From assembly GCF_003688405.1 (NCBI RefSeq), contig NZ_REFC01000012.1, forward strand, positions 434,001 to 498,000: DNA of 64,000 bases, written 5' to 3'. The notes under the pieces were generated by a model. The model saw only the letters and a program-made list of their open reading frames with translations. It had not been told where the DNA came from and did not search any database. This DNA is from Ulvibacter antarcticus (lineage in GTDB: Bacteria > Bacteroidota > Bacteroidia > Flavobacteriales > Flavobacteriaceae). The position numbers were made by a program, and so were the translations under genes. This document shows, one piece after another, positions 1 to 8,021 of this stretch. Positions within the stretch are counted from its first letter, which is position 1. Each line of letters begins with the position of its first letter.

Positions 1-1137
1 CTGAGTGAATCTTCCAAAAACACTGTCACATTCGATATTGAGCATAATGGCGGATTTAATGGAAAACTTGAATTAAACGACCCTACGCTTTTATTTGATA
101 ACAGTCTGTTTTTTAGCATAAATGCTCCGCAAAAGCTAAAGGTTTTATCTATCAATGACGCAAATTCTAGCTTCCTACAGCGACTATTTGATCAGCCTGA
201 ATTTGAATACACACAGAAATCTTTCCGAAGTTTGGATTATAATGAGATTCCTTCTCAGAATTTTGCAATATTAAATGAATTGAAAGACGTACCGGCTTCA
301 TTAATTACTGCGCTTAAATCTTTTTCCGACAACGGCGGAAGTCTTTTTATTATCCCTTCGGAAGAATCCGACTTAAGAAGTTATAATTCGCTACTAAATA
401 CGTTTCAATTAGGGACTATTTCAGAAAAAACAGTAACAGAAAAAAAGATCACACAAATTATTTTTGATCATCCCTTATACCGAAATGTCTTTGAAAAAAG
501 AGTAGTTAATTTTCAGTATCCAAAAGTAAACGCCTTCTTTAATATAGGTAGTAATGCGACCTCTGTGCTACAATTTGAAGACGGTAAACCTTTTATATTA
601 CAAAAGAATACAGCTTATTTAAGTACTGCTCCTATCAATTCTAAAAACTCCAACTTTCAGAATTCTCCGCTAATCGTCCCAACACTTTATAATATGGCTC
701 AGCAAAGCTTAAAGCTGCCAAAGCTTTATTACAACCTTGGACGACAAAACCAATTTTCGGTACCGATAAGCCTCAAACAGGATGAGATATTGACCCTGCG
801 CGATAGTGTTTCAGACTTTATTCCATTGCAACAAACAAAGGCGAACCAAGTGAATATTACTACTAATGAAGATCCGGTAAAAGCGGGCACTTACGCCATT
901 GAAAAAGAACAAGAATTTTTACAATTTGTAAGCTATAATTACAATCGCGATGAGGGAAATTTACAGTATGCAAATGTTGATGATTGGGAAGGTGTAAACT
1001 CATTTGATAATATCGCATCACTATTTGCAAATATTGCAGAAGAAAATACGATTAACAGTTTTTGGAAATGGTTTGCTATTTTTGCATTGCTGTTTCTGTT
1101 AGCAGAAATGCTGGTTTTAAAATTTATGAAAAATTAA
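1..1137 (+). CDS. BatA/VWFA-type membrane protein, 3' part (5' end outside window)
   Basis: The reading frame is open from the first base, so the gene begins upstream; the first in-frame candidate start inside the window (TTG at 232) is not the real start. About 378 C-terminal residues are visible. The segment has alternating beta and alpha character with an IIPSEESD-like strand end, and closes with one membrane helix (WKWFAIFALLFLLAEMLVL) and a short basic cytoplasmic tail. Flavobacterial proteins of this shape carry an N-terminal BatA double-membrane domain, are about 650 residues long, and usually sit before the dihydroorotase-like gene found here 36 bases downstream. The role is unknown. 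The BatA assignment is inferred from context and the C-terminal helix because the N-terminus is not visible. Confidence 0.7.
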   Translation: MSESSKNTVTFDIEHNGGFNGKLELNDPTLLFDNSLFFSINAPQKLKVLSINDANSSFLQRLFDQPEFEYTQKSFRSLDYNEIPSQNFAILNELKDVPASLITALKSFSDNGGSLFIIPSEESDLRSYNSLLNTFQLGTISEKTVTEKKITQIIFDHPLYRNVFEKRVVNFQYPKVNAFFNIGSNATSVLQFEDGKPFILQKNTAYLSTAPINSKNSNFQNSPLIVPTLYNMAQQSLKLPKLYYNLGRQNQFSVPISLKQDEILTLRDSVSDFIPLQQTKANQVNITTNEDPVKAGTYAIEKEQEFLQFVSYNYNRDEGNLQYANVDDWEGVNSFDNIASLFANIAEENTINSFWKWFAIFALLFLLAEMLVLKFMKN

Positions 1138-1173
1138 ATGTAAGATCGGAATGTTGATACTCAATACGGAATT

Positions 1174-2433
1174 ATGAATATTTTACTAAAATCGGTTACC
1201 ATTGTTGATCCGGAAGGAACATTTCATCTTAAAAAAAGAGATATCCTTATTGAAAACGGTAAAATCTCTAAAATAGCAGCTAATATACCTCAAGTAGGAA
1301 AAATTAAGGAGGTATCATTGCCAAATCTGCACATTTCCCAAGGCTGGTTCGACACAAGCGTTTCGTTTGGTGAACCGGGCTTTGAAGAAAGAGAAACAAT
1401 TACCAATGGGCTTAGAACCGCAGCCCTTAGTGGTTTTACAAAAGTCGCTGTCAATTCGAATTGCTTTCCGGTTACAGATAGTAAGGCAAATATTCAGTTT
1501 TTTAAGTCGAAAGCATTAGGAAATGCGGTAGAATTACTACCTGTAGGTTCACTCACCGTTGATGGGAAGGGTATAGATCTGGCCGAACTTTATGATATGC
1601 ATAACGAAGGTGCTGTTGCCTTTTACGATTATAAGAAACCAATCGCAAATGCTAATCTGCTTAAGATCGCACTTCAGTATGCACAGGGCTTTGATGGTTT
1701 GGTACAATCTTTTCCGTTGGAAAACTCTGTAGCACGAAATGGAATGATGAACGAAGAGGTGAACAGTACTCGCCTTGGTTTAAAGGGAATTCCAGCACTT
1801 TCAGAAGAACTACAAATTACAAGAGATTTGTATCTATTAGAATATGCCGGCGGTAAGCTCCATATTCCTACTATCTCAACTAAGAAAGCGGTACAACTTA
1901 TCAAAGAAGCAAAAAAGAAAGGTTTAAATGTAAGCTGCAGTGTAGCGGTCACCAATCTTTATCACACAGATAATGCTTTGGAAAGCTTCGATACTAACTT
2001 TAAGTTATTGCCACCTTTAAGAACTTCCGAAGATATAAAAGCACTCTTAAAAGGGCTTAAAGAGGGTGTGATTGATGGTGTGACAAGCGATCACAATCCT
2101 ATGGATGTGGAGCATAAAAAAACAGAATTCGAGCATGCAGAATTTGGTAGCATCGGAATGGAAAGCTGTTTTGGTGCCTTAAATAGTCTTATTGATTTGG
2201 ACACAACTATTAAGGCTCTAACCACATTAAAGGACCGCTTCGGAATTAATTCTCATGGGATAAAAGAAGGAGCCATTGCCGATTTCACACTATTCAATCC
2301 CGATTTGGAATGGACATTTAGTGAAAATGACATTTATTCGACTTCAAAAAACACCTCATTTCTCAACTGCAGATTAAAAGGAAAGGCATATGGAATTTAT
2401 GCCAATAAACAACTTGTGATATCCTCGGAATGA
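1174..2433 (+). CDS. Dihydroorotase-like protein lacking the metal ligands (pseudo-dihydroorotase)
   Basis: The 419-residue protein has the amidohydrolase fold order of multifunctional-type dihydroorotase: a GWFDTSVSFGEPGFEERETI block, an ALSEELQITRDLYLL block, an HIPTIST block and TSDHNPM near residue 308. The canonical HxH (usually DMHVHFREPG) reads TSVSFGEPG, the HAE-type histidine block reads FPLEN, the HVST histidine is threonine, and the HHL block reads NLYHT. Only the late Asp-His survives. Zinc-dependent hydrolysis is therefore unlikely. Non-catalytic dihydroorotases are known as partners of aspartate carbamoyltransferase, so a structural role in pyrimidine synthesis is an inference. 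It is co-oriented with the gene before, and its stop overlaps the start of the next gene by 4 bases. Confidence 0.85.
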   Translation: MNILLKSVTIVDPEGTFHLKKRDILIENGKISKIAANIPQVGKIKEVSLPNLHISQGWFDTSVSFGEPGFEERETITNGLRTAALSGFTKVAVNSNCFPVTDSKANIQFFKSKALGNAVELLPVGSLTVDGKGIDLAELYDMHNEGAVAFYDYKKPIANANLLKIALQYAQGFDGLVQSFPLENSVARNGMMNEEVNSTRLGLKGIPALSEELQITRDLYLLEYAGGKLHIPTISTKKAVQLIKEAKKKGLNVSCSVAVTNLYHTDNALESFDTNFKLLPPLRTSEDIKALLKGLKEGVIDGVTSDHNPMDVEHKKTEFEHAEFGSIGMESCFGALNSLIDLDTTIKALTTLKDRFGINSHGIKEGAIADFTLFNPDLEWTFSENDIYSTSKNTSFLNCRLKGKAYGIYANKQLVISSE

Positions 2434-2750
2434 AAACGAACCCACCCGGAAAAAAGATCGCTCTAATCGCATATATCACATTTATAGGGATGATCGTGGC
2501 CTATTATATGAATAGAGATAAAAATTTTGAATTTGCGCACTGGCATTTAAAGAATATGTTTGGCTTATTTCTGTTGTTAATTATCTCTCAGGTTACACAA
2601 GCCTATATCAACATGGAAATTGGTGAAGTACTTTGGGTGTTGGCATTTGTTCTGTGGATCTTTTCGATCATTATGGCTTCCTTAAATATAAAACGTGCCA
2701 TTCCCTTTTTTAGTGAGAAATTTCAGCATTGGTTTAGATTTTTGGATTAG
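2430..2750 (+). CDS. DUF4870-like small membrane protein
   Basis: A 106-residue protein with three hydrophobic helices (about 9-25, 43-58 and 65-86) and the pattern ALIAYITFIG, then FAHWHLKN, typical of DUF4870/Tic20-like small membrane proteins. The start overlaps the stop of the dihydroorotase-like gene as ATGA-type coupling, so both are likely translated from one mRNA. The C-terminus ends in an aromatic FQHWFRFLD tail, close to the FQDWFKGIG tail of the next gene, so the two are divergent paralogues. Function is unknown; names such as import component protein rest on fold similarity only. Confidence 0.75.
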   Translation: MKTNPPGKKIALIAYITFIGMIVAYYMNRDKNFEFAHWHLKNMFGLFLLLIISQVTQAYINMEIGEVLWVLAFVLWIFSIIMASLNIKRAIPFFSEKFQHWFRFLD

Positions 2751-2794
2751 AAGGGCTATATTTAGGGTAATTAACATTAAAAACGCTCATTATC

Positions 2795-3124
2795 ATGACA
2801 GAAACTTCTACGGACGACGGTAAAACAGTCGCCATTATCTCCTATATTACGCTCATAGGATGGATTATCGCTTTGATTATGCACAATGGTAATAAAACAG
2901 AATTTGGCGCCTTTCATTTAAGGCAATCTTTAGGAATTATAGTAGTGGCAATCGCCTTAGCTATTATTAATTCTTTTATTGGTATTGCCATTTTGGGTTG
3001 GATTATTCAAATCGGTATTCTTGTATTCTGGATTCTTGGTTTTATAGGTGCAATTCAAGGTGAGAAAAAATTAGTGCCACTTCTCGGAGCTCAATTTCAA
3101 GATTGGTTTAAGGGAATAGGATAA
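2795..3124 (+). CDS. DUF4870-like small membrane protein, second copy
   Basis: A 109-residue paralogue of the preceding gene, with AIISYITLIGWIIALIMHN, FHLRQSLG and a long double hydrophobic segment (about 46-88). The gene starts 44 bases after the previous stop and is probably in the same transcript. Three membrane helices are predicted by eye; there is no signal peptide and no catalytic motif. It ends before a promoter-like TAATTTTG (3140-3147) that should drive the next gene. Confidence 0.75.
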   Translation: MTETSTDDGKTVAIISYITLIGWIIALIMHNGNKTEFGAFHLRQSLGIIVVAIALAIINSFIGIAILGWIIQIGILVFWILGFIGAIQGEKKLVPLLGAQFQDWFKGIG

Positions 3125-3139
3125 ACCAGATTAAAATTA

Positions 3140-3190
3140 TAATTTTGCAATGTCGCAGTTTACTGAATAATTTCGGTAACCGGCGACATT
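3140..3190 (+). promoter_or_regulatory. Promoter -7 box followed by a 5'-UTR inverted repeat
   Basis: TAATTTTG at 3140-3147 fits the Bacteroidota -7 consensus TAnnTTTG. Directly after it, AATGTCGC (3149-3156) is repeated inverted and perfectly as GCGACATT (3183-3190), enclosing the weaker pair GTTTAC/GGTAAC. The hairpin would form at the very 5' end of the esterase mRNA, 16 bases before its ATG. It may stabilise the mRNA or be an operator; nothing identifies it as a known riboswitch. Confidence 0.5.
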
Positions 3191-3206
3191 ATTTATTATA
3201 CAAATT

Positions 3207-3866
3207 ATGAAGCAAACTCTTTCTTTGGAACACAATTACAGGCCAGCTAAAAATCCTTCTGAAGCCTCTCCACTCATTATTATGTTGCACGGTTTTGGTA
3301 GCGACGAGAACGATCTGTTTTCCTTCGCAAGTGAATTGCCGGATACCTACAGTATAATTTCTTTGAGGGCACCAATTCCAATGCAACCAAATGGTAATGC
3401 ATGGTATAATATATATTTCGACAATTCAAATGGAAAATTTAGCGATACAGACCAGGCTATCGTTTCCAGAGATCTCATTAGTGACTGTATTGATGAAATA
3501 ATTAAGAAATACACTATAAAAAAAGATAACATAACGCTGTTGGGATTCAGCCAAGGTACGATCCTGAGTTTTGCGGTTGCACTAAGTTATCCTGAAAAAA
3601 TTAAAAATGTTATCGGTCTAAGTGGTTATATAAACGAAGACATACTCGTTGACAAATACGCTAAAAATGATTTTAGTAAACTGAATGTATACAGTTCTCA
3701 CGGTACAGTAGATCAGGTAATTCCGGTAGAGTGGGCTCGTAGAACCAAGCCTTTTTTACAAAAATTGAATATCGATTGTGCCTATTCCGAATTTCCTGTT
3801 GGGCATGGAGTTGCTCCTCAAAACTTTTATGAATTAAAAAATTGGCTGGAACAACACAAAGATTAA
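3207..3866 (+). CDS. Alpha/beta hydrolase, phospholipase/carboxylesterase family
   Basis: A 219-residue serine esterase of the phospholipase/carboxylesterase (YpfH/APT1-like) family. The nucleophile elbow is GFSQG near residue 115. The acid is in SHGTVDQVIP and the catalytic histidine in VGHGVAP near residue 200. The oxyanion-side motif LHGFGSDENDL is at the N-terminus. No signal peptide is seen, so it acts in the cytoplasm on short acyl or thioester substrates. It has its own promoter (3140-3147) and ends 9 bases from the convergent gene at 3876. Confidence 0.88.
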   Translation: MKQTLSLEHNYRPAKNPSEASPLIIMLHGFGSDENDLFSFASELPDTYSIISLRAPIPMQPNGNAWYNIYFDNSNGKFSDTDQAIVSRDLISDCIDEIIKKYTIKKDNITLLGFSQGTILSFAVALSYPEKIKNVIGLSGYINEDILVDKYAKNDFSKLNVYSSHGTVDQVIPVEWARRTKPFLQKLNIDCAYSEFPVGHGVAPQNFYELKNWLEQHKD

Positions 3867-3875
3867 AACCGCTTG

Positions 3876-4370
3876 TTATTGAGGGTACAAGATTGAGCCA
3901 AGTGTTGTTAATTTTAAATTGTTTTTTTCGTCAAAAAAATATTCAATAAGCATCTCTCCCCAATATGTTCCATCACTAAAGTCGGCCTGAATCCAACGAT
4001 GATTAAGGAATTTCAGTTTGTTGACTTTCATATTCCCATTGATGCCTTTTAGCGGAACTAGAGGGTTCCCTCCTGCTTCACCATTTTGATCGTAAATAGC
4101 ATCCGAGACCATTGCTTCCACCTTTGCGGTATCCATCCCCAAAGATTCGAGGTAAGTCATAGCGCTTTCATTACCTTGTAATGTAAAATAATTGAGGTCG
4201 GCCACACGGTTTTCAAGTCCGTTTATGGAATCTTTAAAAAGGTCTACTTTCTCAGTAAGGCTGTTTATTTTCCTATCCTGCGACTCGAAGATGGTCTTTT
4301 CGTTCATGTATTGAAAAATGATAAACAACACCGCAAAAAGGAACAGATACATAAAAATAGTCTTTCTCAT
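3876..4370 (-). CDS. Conserved membrane-anchored protein of unknown function
   Basis: A 164-residue protein with an N-terminal hydrophobic helix (MFLYLFLFAVLFIIFQY-like, residues 6-21) and then a likely coiled coil (about 30-60, heptad-like SLTEKVDLFKDSINGLENRV). A compact globular C-terminal domain with VNKLKFLNHRWIQADFSDG and GEMLIEYFF follows. It would be anchored in the inner membrane with the domain outside. I do not recognise a catalytic motif, although homologues are sometimes labelled hydrolase. It is convergent with the esterase gene. Confidence 0.7.
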   Translation of the reverse strand: MRKTIFMYLFLFAVLFIIFQYMNEKTIFESQDRKINSLTEKVDLFKDSINGLENRVADLNYFTLQGNESAMTYLESLGMDTAKVEAMVSDAIYDQNGEAGGNPLVPLKGINGNMKVNKLKFLNHRWIQADFSDGTYWGEMLIEYFFDEKNNLKLTTLGSILYPQ

Positions 4371-4481
4371 AATAGGTCTTTGGTAGTATTAACGGTTAAT
4401 AACTTCAGAAAATGTATGTTCTTCTTTATTTCTTTATAAGGCAGCTAAACGAAACAATCGAAGTAGCCATTATTTATTTAA

Positions 4482-5258
4482 TTAAAGCTTTAATTTCAAT
4501 CCATCGTATGCCAAATGAACATGATTAGGTAGTTTTTCTTCAACTTCGTCATGAAATCCCATTAAGTGACTAATATGTGTAAGATAAGCTGTTGATGGAT
4601 TCACTTTTTCTATAAATTCGAGTGCTTCGGAAAGACTAAAATGTGAAGGGTGCGGATGTTCTCTAAGTGCATTCACTACTAGAATCTTACAGTCTTTTAT
4701 TTTTTCGATCTCAGAATCAGATATCGTTTTCACATCAGTAAGATAAACGAACCCATCAATCATAAAGCCTAAAACAGGGAGATTATTGTGATGAGCTTCA
4801 ACTGTTGTCACTTTTTTTCCTTCCACTTCGAATTTAGAGTCCTTATCAATGATAATTTCATCTAAAGTTGGAGCACCAGGGTATTTGTTCTCGATTTCAA
4901 AAATATAACCGAAACGTTTATGAAGTGAATCAAATACTCGTTTTTCAGCATAAAACGGTATATTTCCCTGCTTGAAATAATAGGGACGGATATCATCAAT
5001 CCCCGCCGTATGGTCACTATGCTCATGTGTGAGTAAAATTCCATTTACGTTCTGCACATTTTCTCTCAACATCTGTTGCCTGAAATCCGGGCCACAGTCT
5101 ATGACATAATTAAATTCATTCCAACTCAGCATCACCGAAACTCTAAGTCTTTTATCCTTAAAATTATCACTTTTACAAACCGGATGATCGCTACCAATTA
5201 CCGGAACTCCCTGAGAAGTTCCCGTCCCTAAAAATGTAATTGTAAGAGGTGAAATCAT
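4482..5258 (-). CDS. PhnP-like metallo-beta-lactamase fold phosphodiesterase
   Basis: A 258-residue MBL-fold hydrolase. It opens with FLGTGTSQGVPVIGSDH and a cysteine-containing PVCKSD segment as in PhnP. The metal motif is LLTHEHSDHTAGIDD (HxHxDH), followed by VEAHHNN, VYLTDVKT and THISHLMG in family order. PhnP hydrolyses phosphoribosyl cyclic phosphate in phosphonate use, but no phn genes are nearby and the Bacteroidota orthologue's substrate is not settled. A TATTTTTG box on the minus strand (5264-5271) lies only about 6 bases before the ATG, so the mRNA may be leaderless. Confidence 0.82.
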   Translation of the reverse strand: MISPLTITFLGTGTSQGVPVIGSDHPVCKSDNFKDKRLRVSVMLSWNEFNYVIDCGPDFRQQMLRENVQNVNGILLTHEHSDHTAGIDDIRPYYFKQGNIPFYAEKRVFDSLHKRFGYIFEIENKYPGAPTLDEIIIDKDSKFEVEGKKVTTVEAHHNNLPVLGFMIDGFVYLTDVKTISDSEIEKIKDCKILVVNALREHPHPSHFSLSEALEFIEKVNPSTAYLTHISHLMGFHDEVEEKLPNHVHLAYDGLKLKL

Positions 5259-5263
5259 ACCGA

Positions 5264-5312
5264 CAAAAATAGCAGTATTTTTTTTGTTTGCCTATTGTAT
5301 TCACTACCTTTG
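5264..5312. promoter_or_regulatory. Divergent promoter pair
   Basis: Minus strand: TATTTTTG (5264-5271), placing transcription start at or next to the ATG of the PhnP-like gene. Plus strand: TACCTTTG (5305-5312) with TTTG at 5283-5286, 18 bases upstream, both matching the Bacteroidota consensus. The plus-strand promoter lies downstream of the TTG at 5288, which therefore cannot be the start of the plus-strand gene. Confidence 0.65.
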
Positions 5313-5338
5313 TTAGTAAGAAAAAACAGATTGCTGCT

Positions 5339-6793
5339 ATGCCAGAACATATTTCAGGAGATAAGGAATTCGAAGATATTCCCTCTATTAGGAGTAAAGC
5401 TTTACGTATAAATCTCAACGAGAATATTTACGGAACCTTTGCCGAAATTGGTGCCGGGCAGGAAACTGTTCGGAATTTTTTTAGAGCAGGTGGAGCCTCA
5501 GGAACCATTGCTAAAACGATGTCGGCTTACGATAAGGATTTTAGTGATGCTATCTATGGGATTGAAGAAGACGGTAGATATGTAACTGAATCCCGTCTTA
5601 AAAAAATGCTTTCTCACGAAATAGATCTTATTGAGGAGCGAATTATTAGAGAAAAACATCCAAGTAAATTGTTTTTTGCATATGCCAATACTGTGGCAAC
5701 CATTGATTTTGCTAAAAAATATAAGGGCCATGGTTGGATTGGTGTTCGATATCAAGTAGATCCAAATGAAGAATATAACGAAATAGCATTACATATTCGT
5801 TTCCATGAAAATGATGCCATGTTACAACAAATCACTCTTGGAATTTTAGGGGTGAATTTAATTTATGGAGCTTATTATAAGTACGATACTCCAAAAAAAC
5901 TTCTTCGTTACCTTTACGATCACATTGATAAAGACAAAATTGAAATTGATACTATTAACTTTTCAGGTCCAAGATTTGAAAAAGTTGATAATCGTTTAAT
6001 GAGTTTACAGCTTATTAAAAATGGGATGACCGATGCCGTAATGTTCGATCGCGACGGACATAACATCCTTCCTGCTAGGATTTTATATAAGAAAAACATT
6101 CTAGCTTTAAGAGGTAGCTTTCGACCGGTAACAAAGGTGAATATCGATATGTATGAGAAGTCATACGAGATGTTTTTAAGTGAAAATAAGGTTGATAAAG
6201 ACAGAACTGAGGTCATTTTTGAGATTACGCTTTCAAATCTTCGGGCTGAAGGAGAGATCGACGAGGAAGACTTTATGGACCGCGCCAGGCTATTATGTTC
6301 TTTAGGTCATACAGTTATGATCTCCAATTTTCAGGAGTATTATAAATTGGTGGAGTACTTTTCCCGTTATACCAAAATGCGCTTAGGACTTGCCATGGGT
6401 GTCAATAATCTTGTTGATATTTTTGACGAGAAATATTATCGTCATTTAAGTGGTGGTATTTTGGAGGCCTTCGGAAAGCTTTTCTTTAAAGATTTAAAGG
6501 TATATCTATACCCTATGAAGGATCCTGAAACCGGAAAATACACAACAAGTGAAAATTTAAAGGTTCATCCACGTATGAAAGAATTATACAAGTTCTTTAA
6601 ATACAATGGTAAGGTTGTGGATATTGAAAATTTCAATCCAGATATTATGAATATTTTCTCACGTGAAGTGTTATCTATGATAGAAACGGGAGAAGCAGGT
6701 TGGGAAGGAATGTTACCAACAGGAGTTTCAGAAATTATTAAGGAAAAGTCGCTTTTCAGCTGTAATACCAAAGATGTCGAAATAGACGGCTAG
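5339..6793 (+). CDS. Highly conserved Bacteroidota protein of unknown function
   Basis: A 484-residue cytoplasmic protein counted from the ATG at 5339. I rejected the upstream TTG at 5288 because a good TACCTTTG promoter box lies between the two. There is no signal peptide or membrane helix. Strongly patterned segments include FFRAGGASGTIAKTMSAYDKDFSDAIY (residues about 44-70), YANTVATIDF, KGHGWIGVRYQ, INFSGPRF and LGLAMGVNNLVDIFDEKY. Homologues are often called nicotinate-nucleotide adenylyltransferase or TonB-dependent receptor, but I see no adenylyltransferase HxGH motif and no barrel or signal. Its last bases overlap the stop of the convergent bcp gene by 4 bases. Confidence 0.8.
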   Translation: MPEHISGDKEFEDIPSIRSKALRINLNENIYGTFAEIGAGQETVRNFFRAGGASGTIAKTMSAYDKDFSDAIYGIEEDGRYVTESRLKKMLSHEIDLIEERIIREKHPSKLFFAYANTVATIDFAKKYKGHGWIGVRYQVDPNEEYNEIALHIRFHENDAMLQQITLGILGVNLIYGAYYKYDTPKKLLRYLYDHIDKDKIEIDTINFSGPRFEKVDNRLMSLQLIKNGMTDAVMFDRDGHNILPARILYKKNILALRGSFRPVTKVNIDMYEKSYEMFLSENKVDKDRTEVIFEITLSNLRAEGEIDEEDFMDRARLLCSLGHTVMISNFQEYYKLVEYFSRYTKMRLGLAMGVNNLVDIFDEKYYRHLSGGILEAFGKLFFKDLKVYLYPMKDPETGKYTTSENLKVHPRMKELYKFFKYNGKVVDIENFNPDIMNIFSREVLSMIETGEAGWEGMLPTGVSEIIKEKSLFSCNTKDVEIDG

Positions 6794-7242
6794 CCTAAAA
6801 TTTGAGCGGCATGATCCTTGGTTTTTACCTTGTCGATCACTCGTTCAACTATACCTTTTTCATCTATAATAAAGGTCTTACGATGGATACCATCGTATTC
6901 TCTTCCCATAAATTTCTTTGGTCCCCAAACTCCAAAAGCATTGATAACCTCCATATCAACATCTGCTAAGAGCGGAAATGGAAATTCATACTTATTCTTA
7001 AAATTAAGTTGTCTTTTTTCTGAATCTGCACTTACACCTAATAATGAATATCCTTGTTTTTGCAATTCTTTATAATTGTCTTTTAAATTACAAGCTTCAG
7101 CTGTGCAGCCGGGTGTACTAGCTTTCGGATAGAAGAACACTATTAGTTTTTTCCCTAAATAATCGGATAAACTAATACTATTTCCATCCTGATCGTTCAC
7201 AGTAAAGTTTGGCACCTTACTTCCTTCTTTTAAAGTGTTCAT
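6790..7242 (-). CDS. bcp: Thioredoxin-dependent peroxiredoxin (Bcp/PrxQ)
   Basis: A 150-residue PrxQ-type thiol peroxidase that reduces hydroperoxides in the cytoplasm using thioredoxin. The peroxidatic cysteine is in STPGCTAEAC, with the resolving cysteine five residues later, the usual atypical 2-Cys arrangement. VNDQDGNSISLSDYLGKKLIVFFYPKA and the late FIIDEKG segment are family typical. The length is normal. It is divergent from nth: the ATGs are 30 bases apart and share the AT-rich promoter region. Confidence 0.93.
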   Translation of the reverse strand: MNTLKEGSKVPNFTVNDQDGNSISLSDYLGKKLIVFFYPKASTPGCTAEACNLKDNYKELQKQGYSLLGVSADSEKRQLNFKNKYEFPFPLLADVDMEVINAFGVWGPKKFMGREYDGIHRKTFIIDEKGIVERVIDKVKTKDHAAQILG

Positions 7243-7247
7243 TCGCG

Positions 7248-7255
7248 TATTTTTG
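7248..7255 (+). promoter_or_regulatory. TATTTTTG -7 box for nth
   Basis: TATTTTTG matches TAnnTTTG and ends 17 bases before the nth ATG. It lies between the two divergent start codons of bcp and nth, so the 5' leader of nth is about 12 bases. Confidence 0.5.
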
Positions 7256-7272
7256 TATAAAAGTAATCAATA

Positions 7273-7932
7273 ATGAACAAGCAGGAAAAAGTAAATTTTA
7301 CTATTGAAACCCTTCAAAAAATATATCCTGAAATTCCTATCCCATTAGAACATAAAGACCCCTATACGTTGTTAATAGCGGTCTTATTGTCGGCTCAAAG
7401 CACAGATGTAAGAGTGAATAAAATTACTCCTATCTTATTTGAAATAGCAGACAACCCATATGATATGGTGAAACTTTCCGTAGAAGAAATTCGTGAAATA
7501 ATTAAACCGGTAGGGCTGTCTCCAATGAAATCCAAAGGTATTCATGGGCTTTCAAAAATTTTGATTGAAAAATATAATGGGAAAGTTCCTGCAGATATGG
7601 AAGCCTTAGAATCATTTCCTGCAGTAGGACATAAAACTGCAAGTGTGGTAATATCACAAGCGTTTAATATTCCGGCTTTTCCTGTTGACACTCATATACA
7701 TAGATTATTATACCGTTGGGGTTTTTCTAATGGAAAAAATGTAGTACAGACCGAAAGGGACGCAAAACGGCTGTTCCCAAAAGATCTTTGGAATGAACTT
7801 CACTTACAAATAATCTGGTATGGACGTCAATATTCTCCCGCACGTGCTTGGGATTTGGAAAAAGATATAATCACTAAAACTATTGGGAGGAAAACGGTAA
7901 TTGAAGAATATTATAAGAAGAAACGGAAATAA
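7273..7932 (+). CDS. nth: Endonuclease III family DNA glycosylase without the 4Fe-4S cysteines
   Basis: A 219-residue base-excision glycosylase/AP lyase. The helix-hairpin-helix ESFPAVGHKTASVVISQAF contains the catalytic lysine (VGHKTA), and PVDTHIHRLLYRWG contains the catalytic aspartate. The C-terminal loop that normally holds Cys-X6-Cys-X2-Cys-X5-Cys reads IWYGRQYSPARAWDLEKDI and has no cysteine, so no iron-sulfur cluster can bind. The rest is complete, so an active clusterless enzyme is likely. It has its own TATTTTTG promoter and is divergent from bcp. Confidence 0.88.
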   Translation: MNKQEKVNFTIETLQKIYPEIPIPLEHKDPYTLLIAVLLSAQSTDVRVNKITPILFEIADNPYDMVKLSVEEIREIIKPVGLSPMKSKGIHGLSKILIEKYNGKVPADMEALESFPAVGHKTASVVISQAFNIPAFPVDTHIHRLLYRWGFSNGKNVVQTERDAKRLFPKDLWNELHLQIIWYGRQYSPARAWDLEKDIITKTIGRKTVIEEYYKKKRK

Positions 7933-7947
7933 ACGGAAATTATAAAC

Positions 7948-8016
7948 AAAAAAAAACTCCGTCGCGCAAGCTTAGGAGTATAATGAAAAAACCCTCCGTC
8001 TTAACAACGGAGGGTC
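7948..8016 (-). terminator. Tandem terminators behind the sigma factor / small-gene unit
   Basis: Read on the minus strand, ACCCTCCGT (plus 8007-8015) pairs with ACGGAGGGT (7991-7999 region), followed by a run of T. Further on, ACTCC/GGAGT is followed by nine T (plus A-run near 7950). The second hairpin may act as back-up. No good T-run exists on the plus strand for nth. Confidence 0.6.
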
Positions 8017-8021
8017 AAAGT

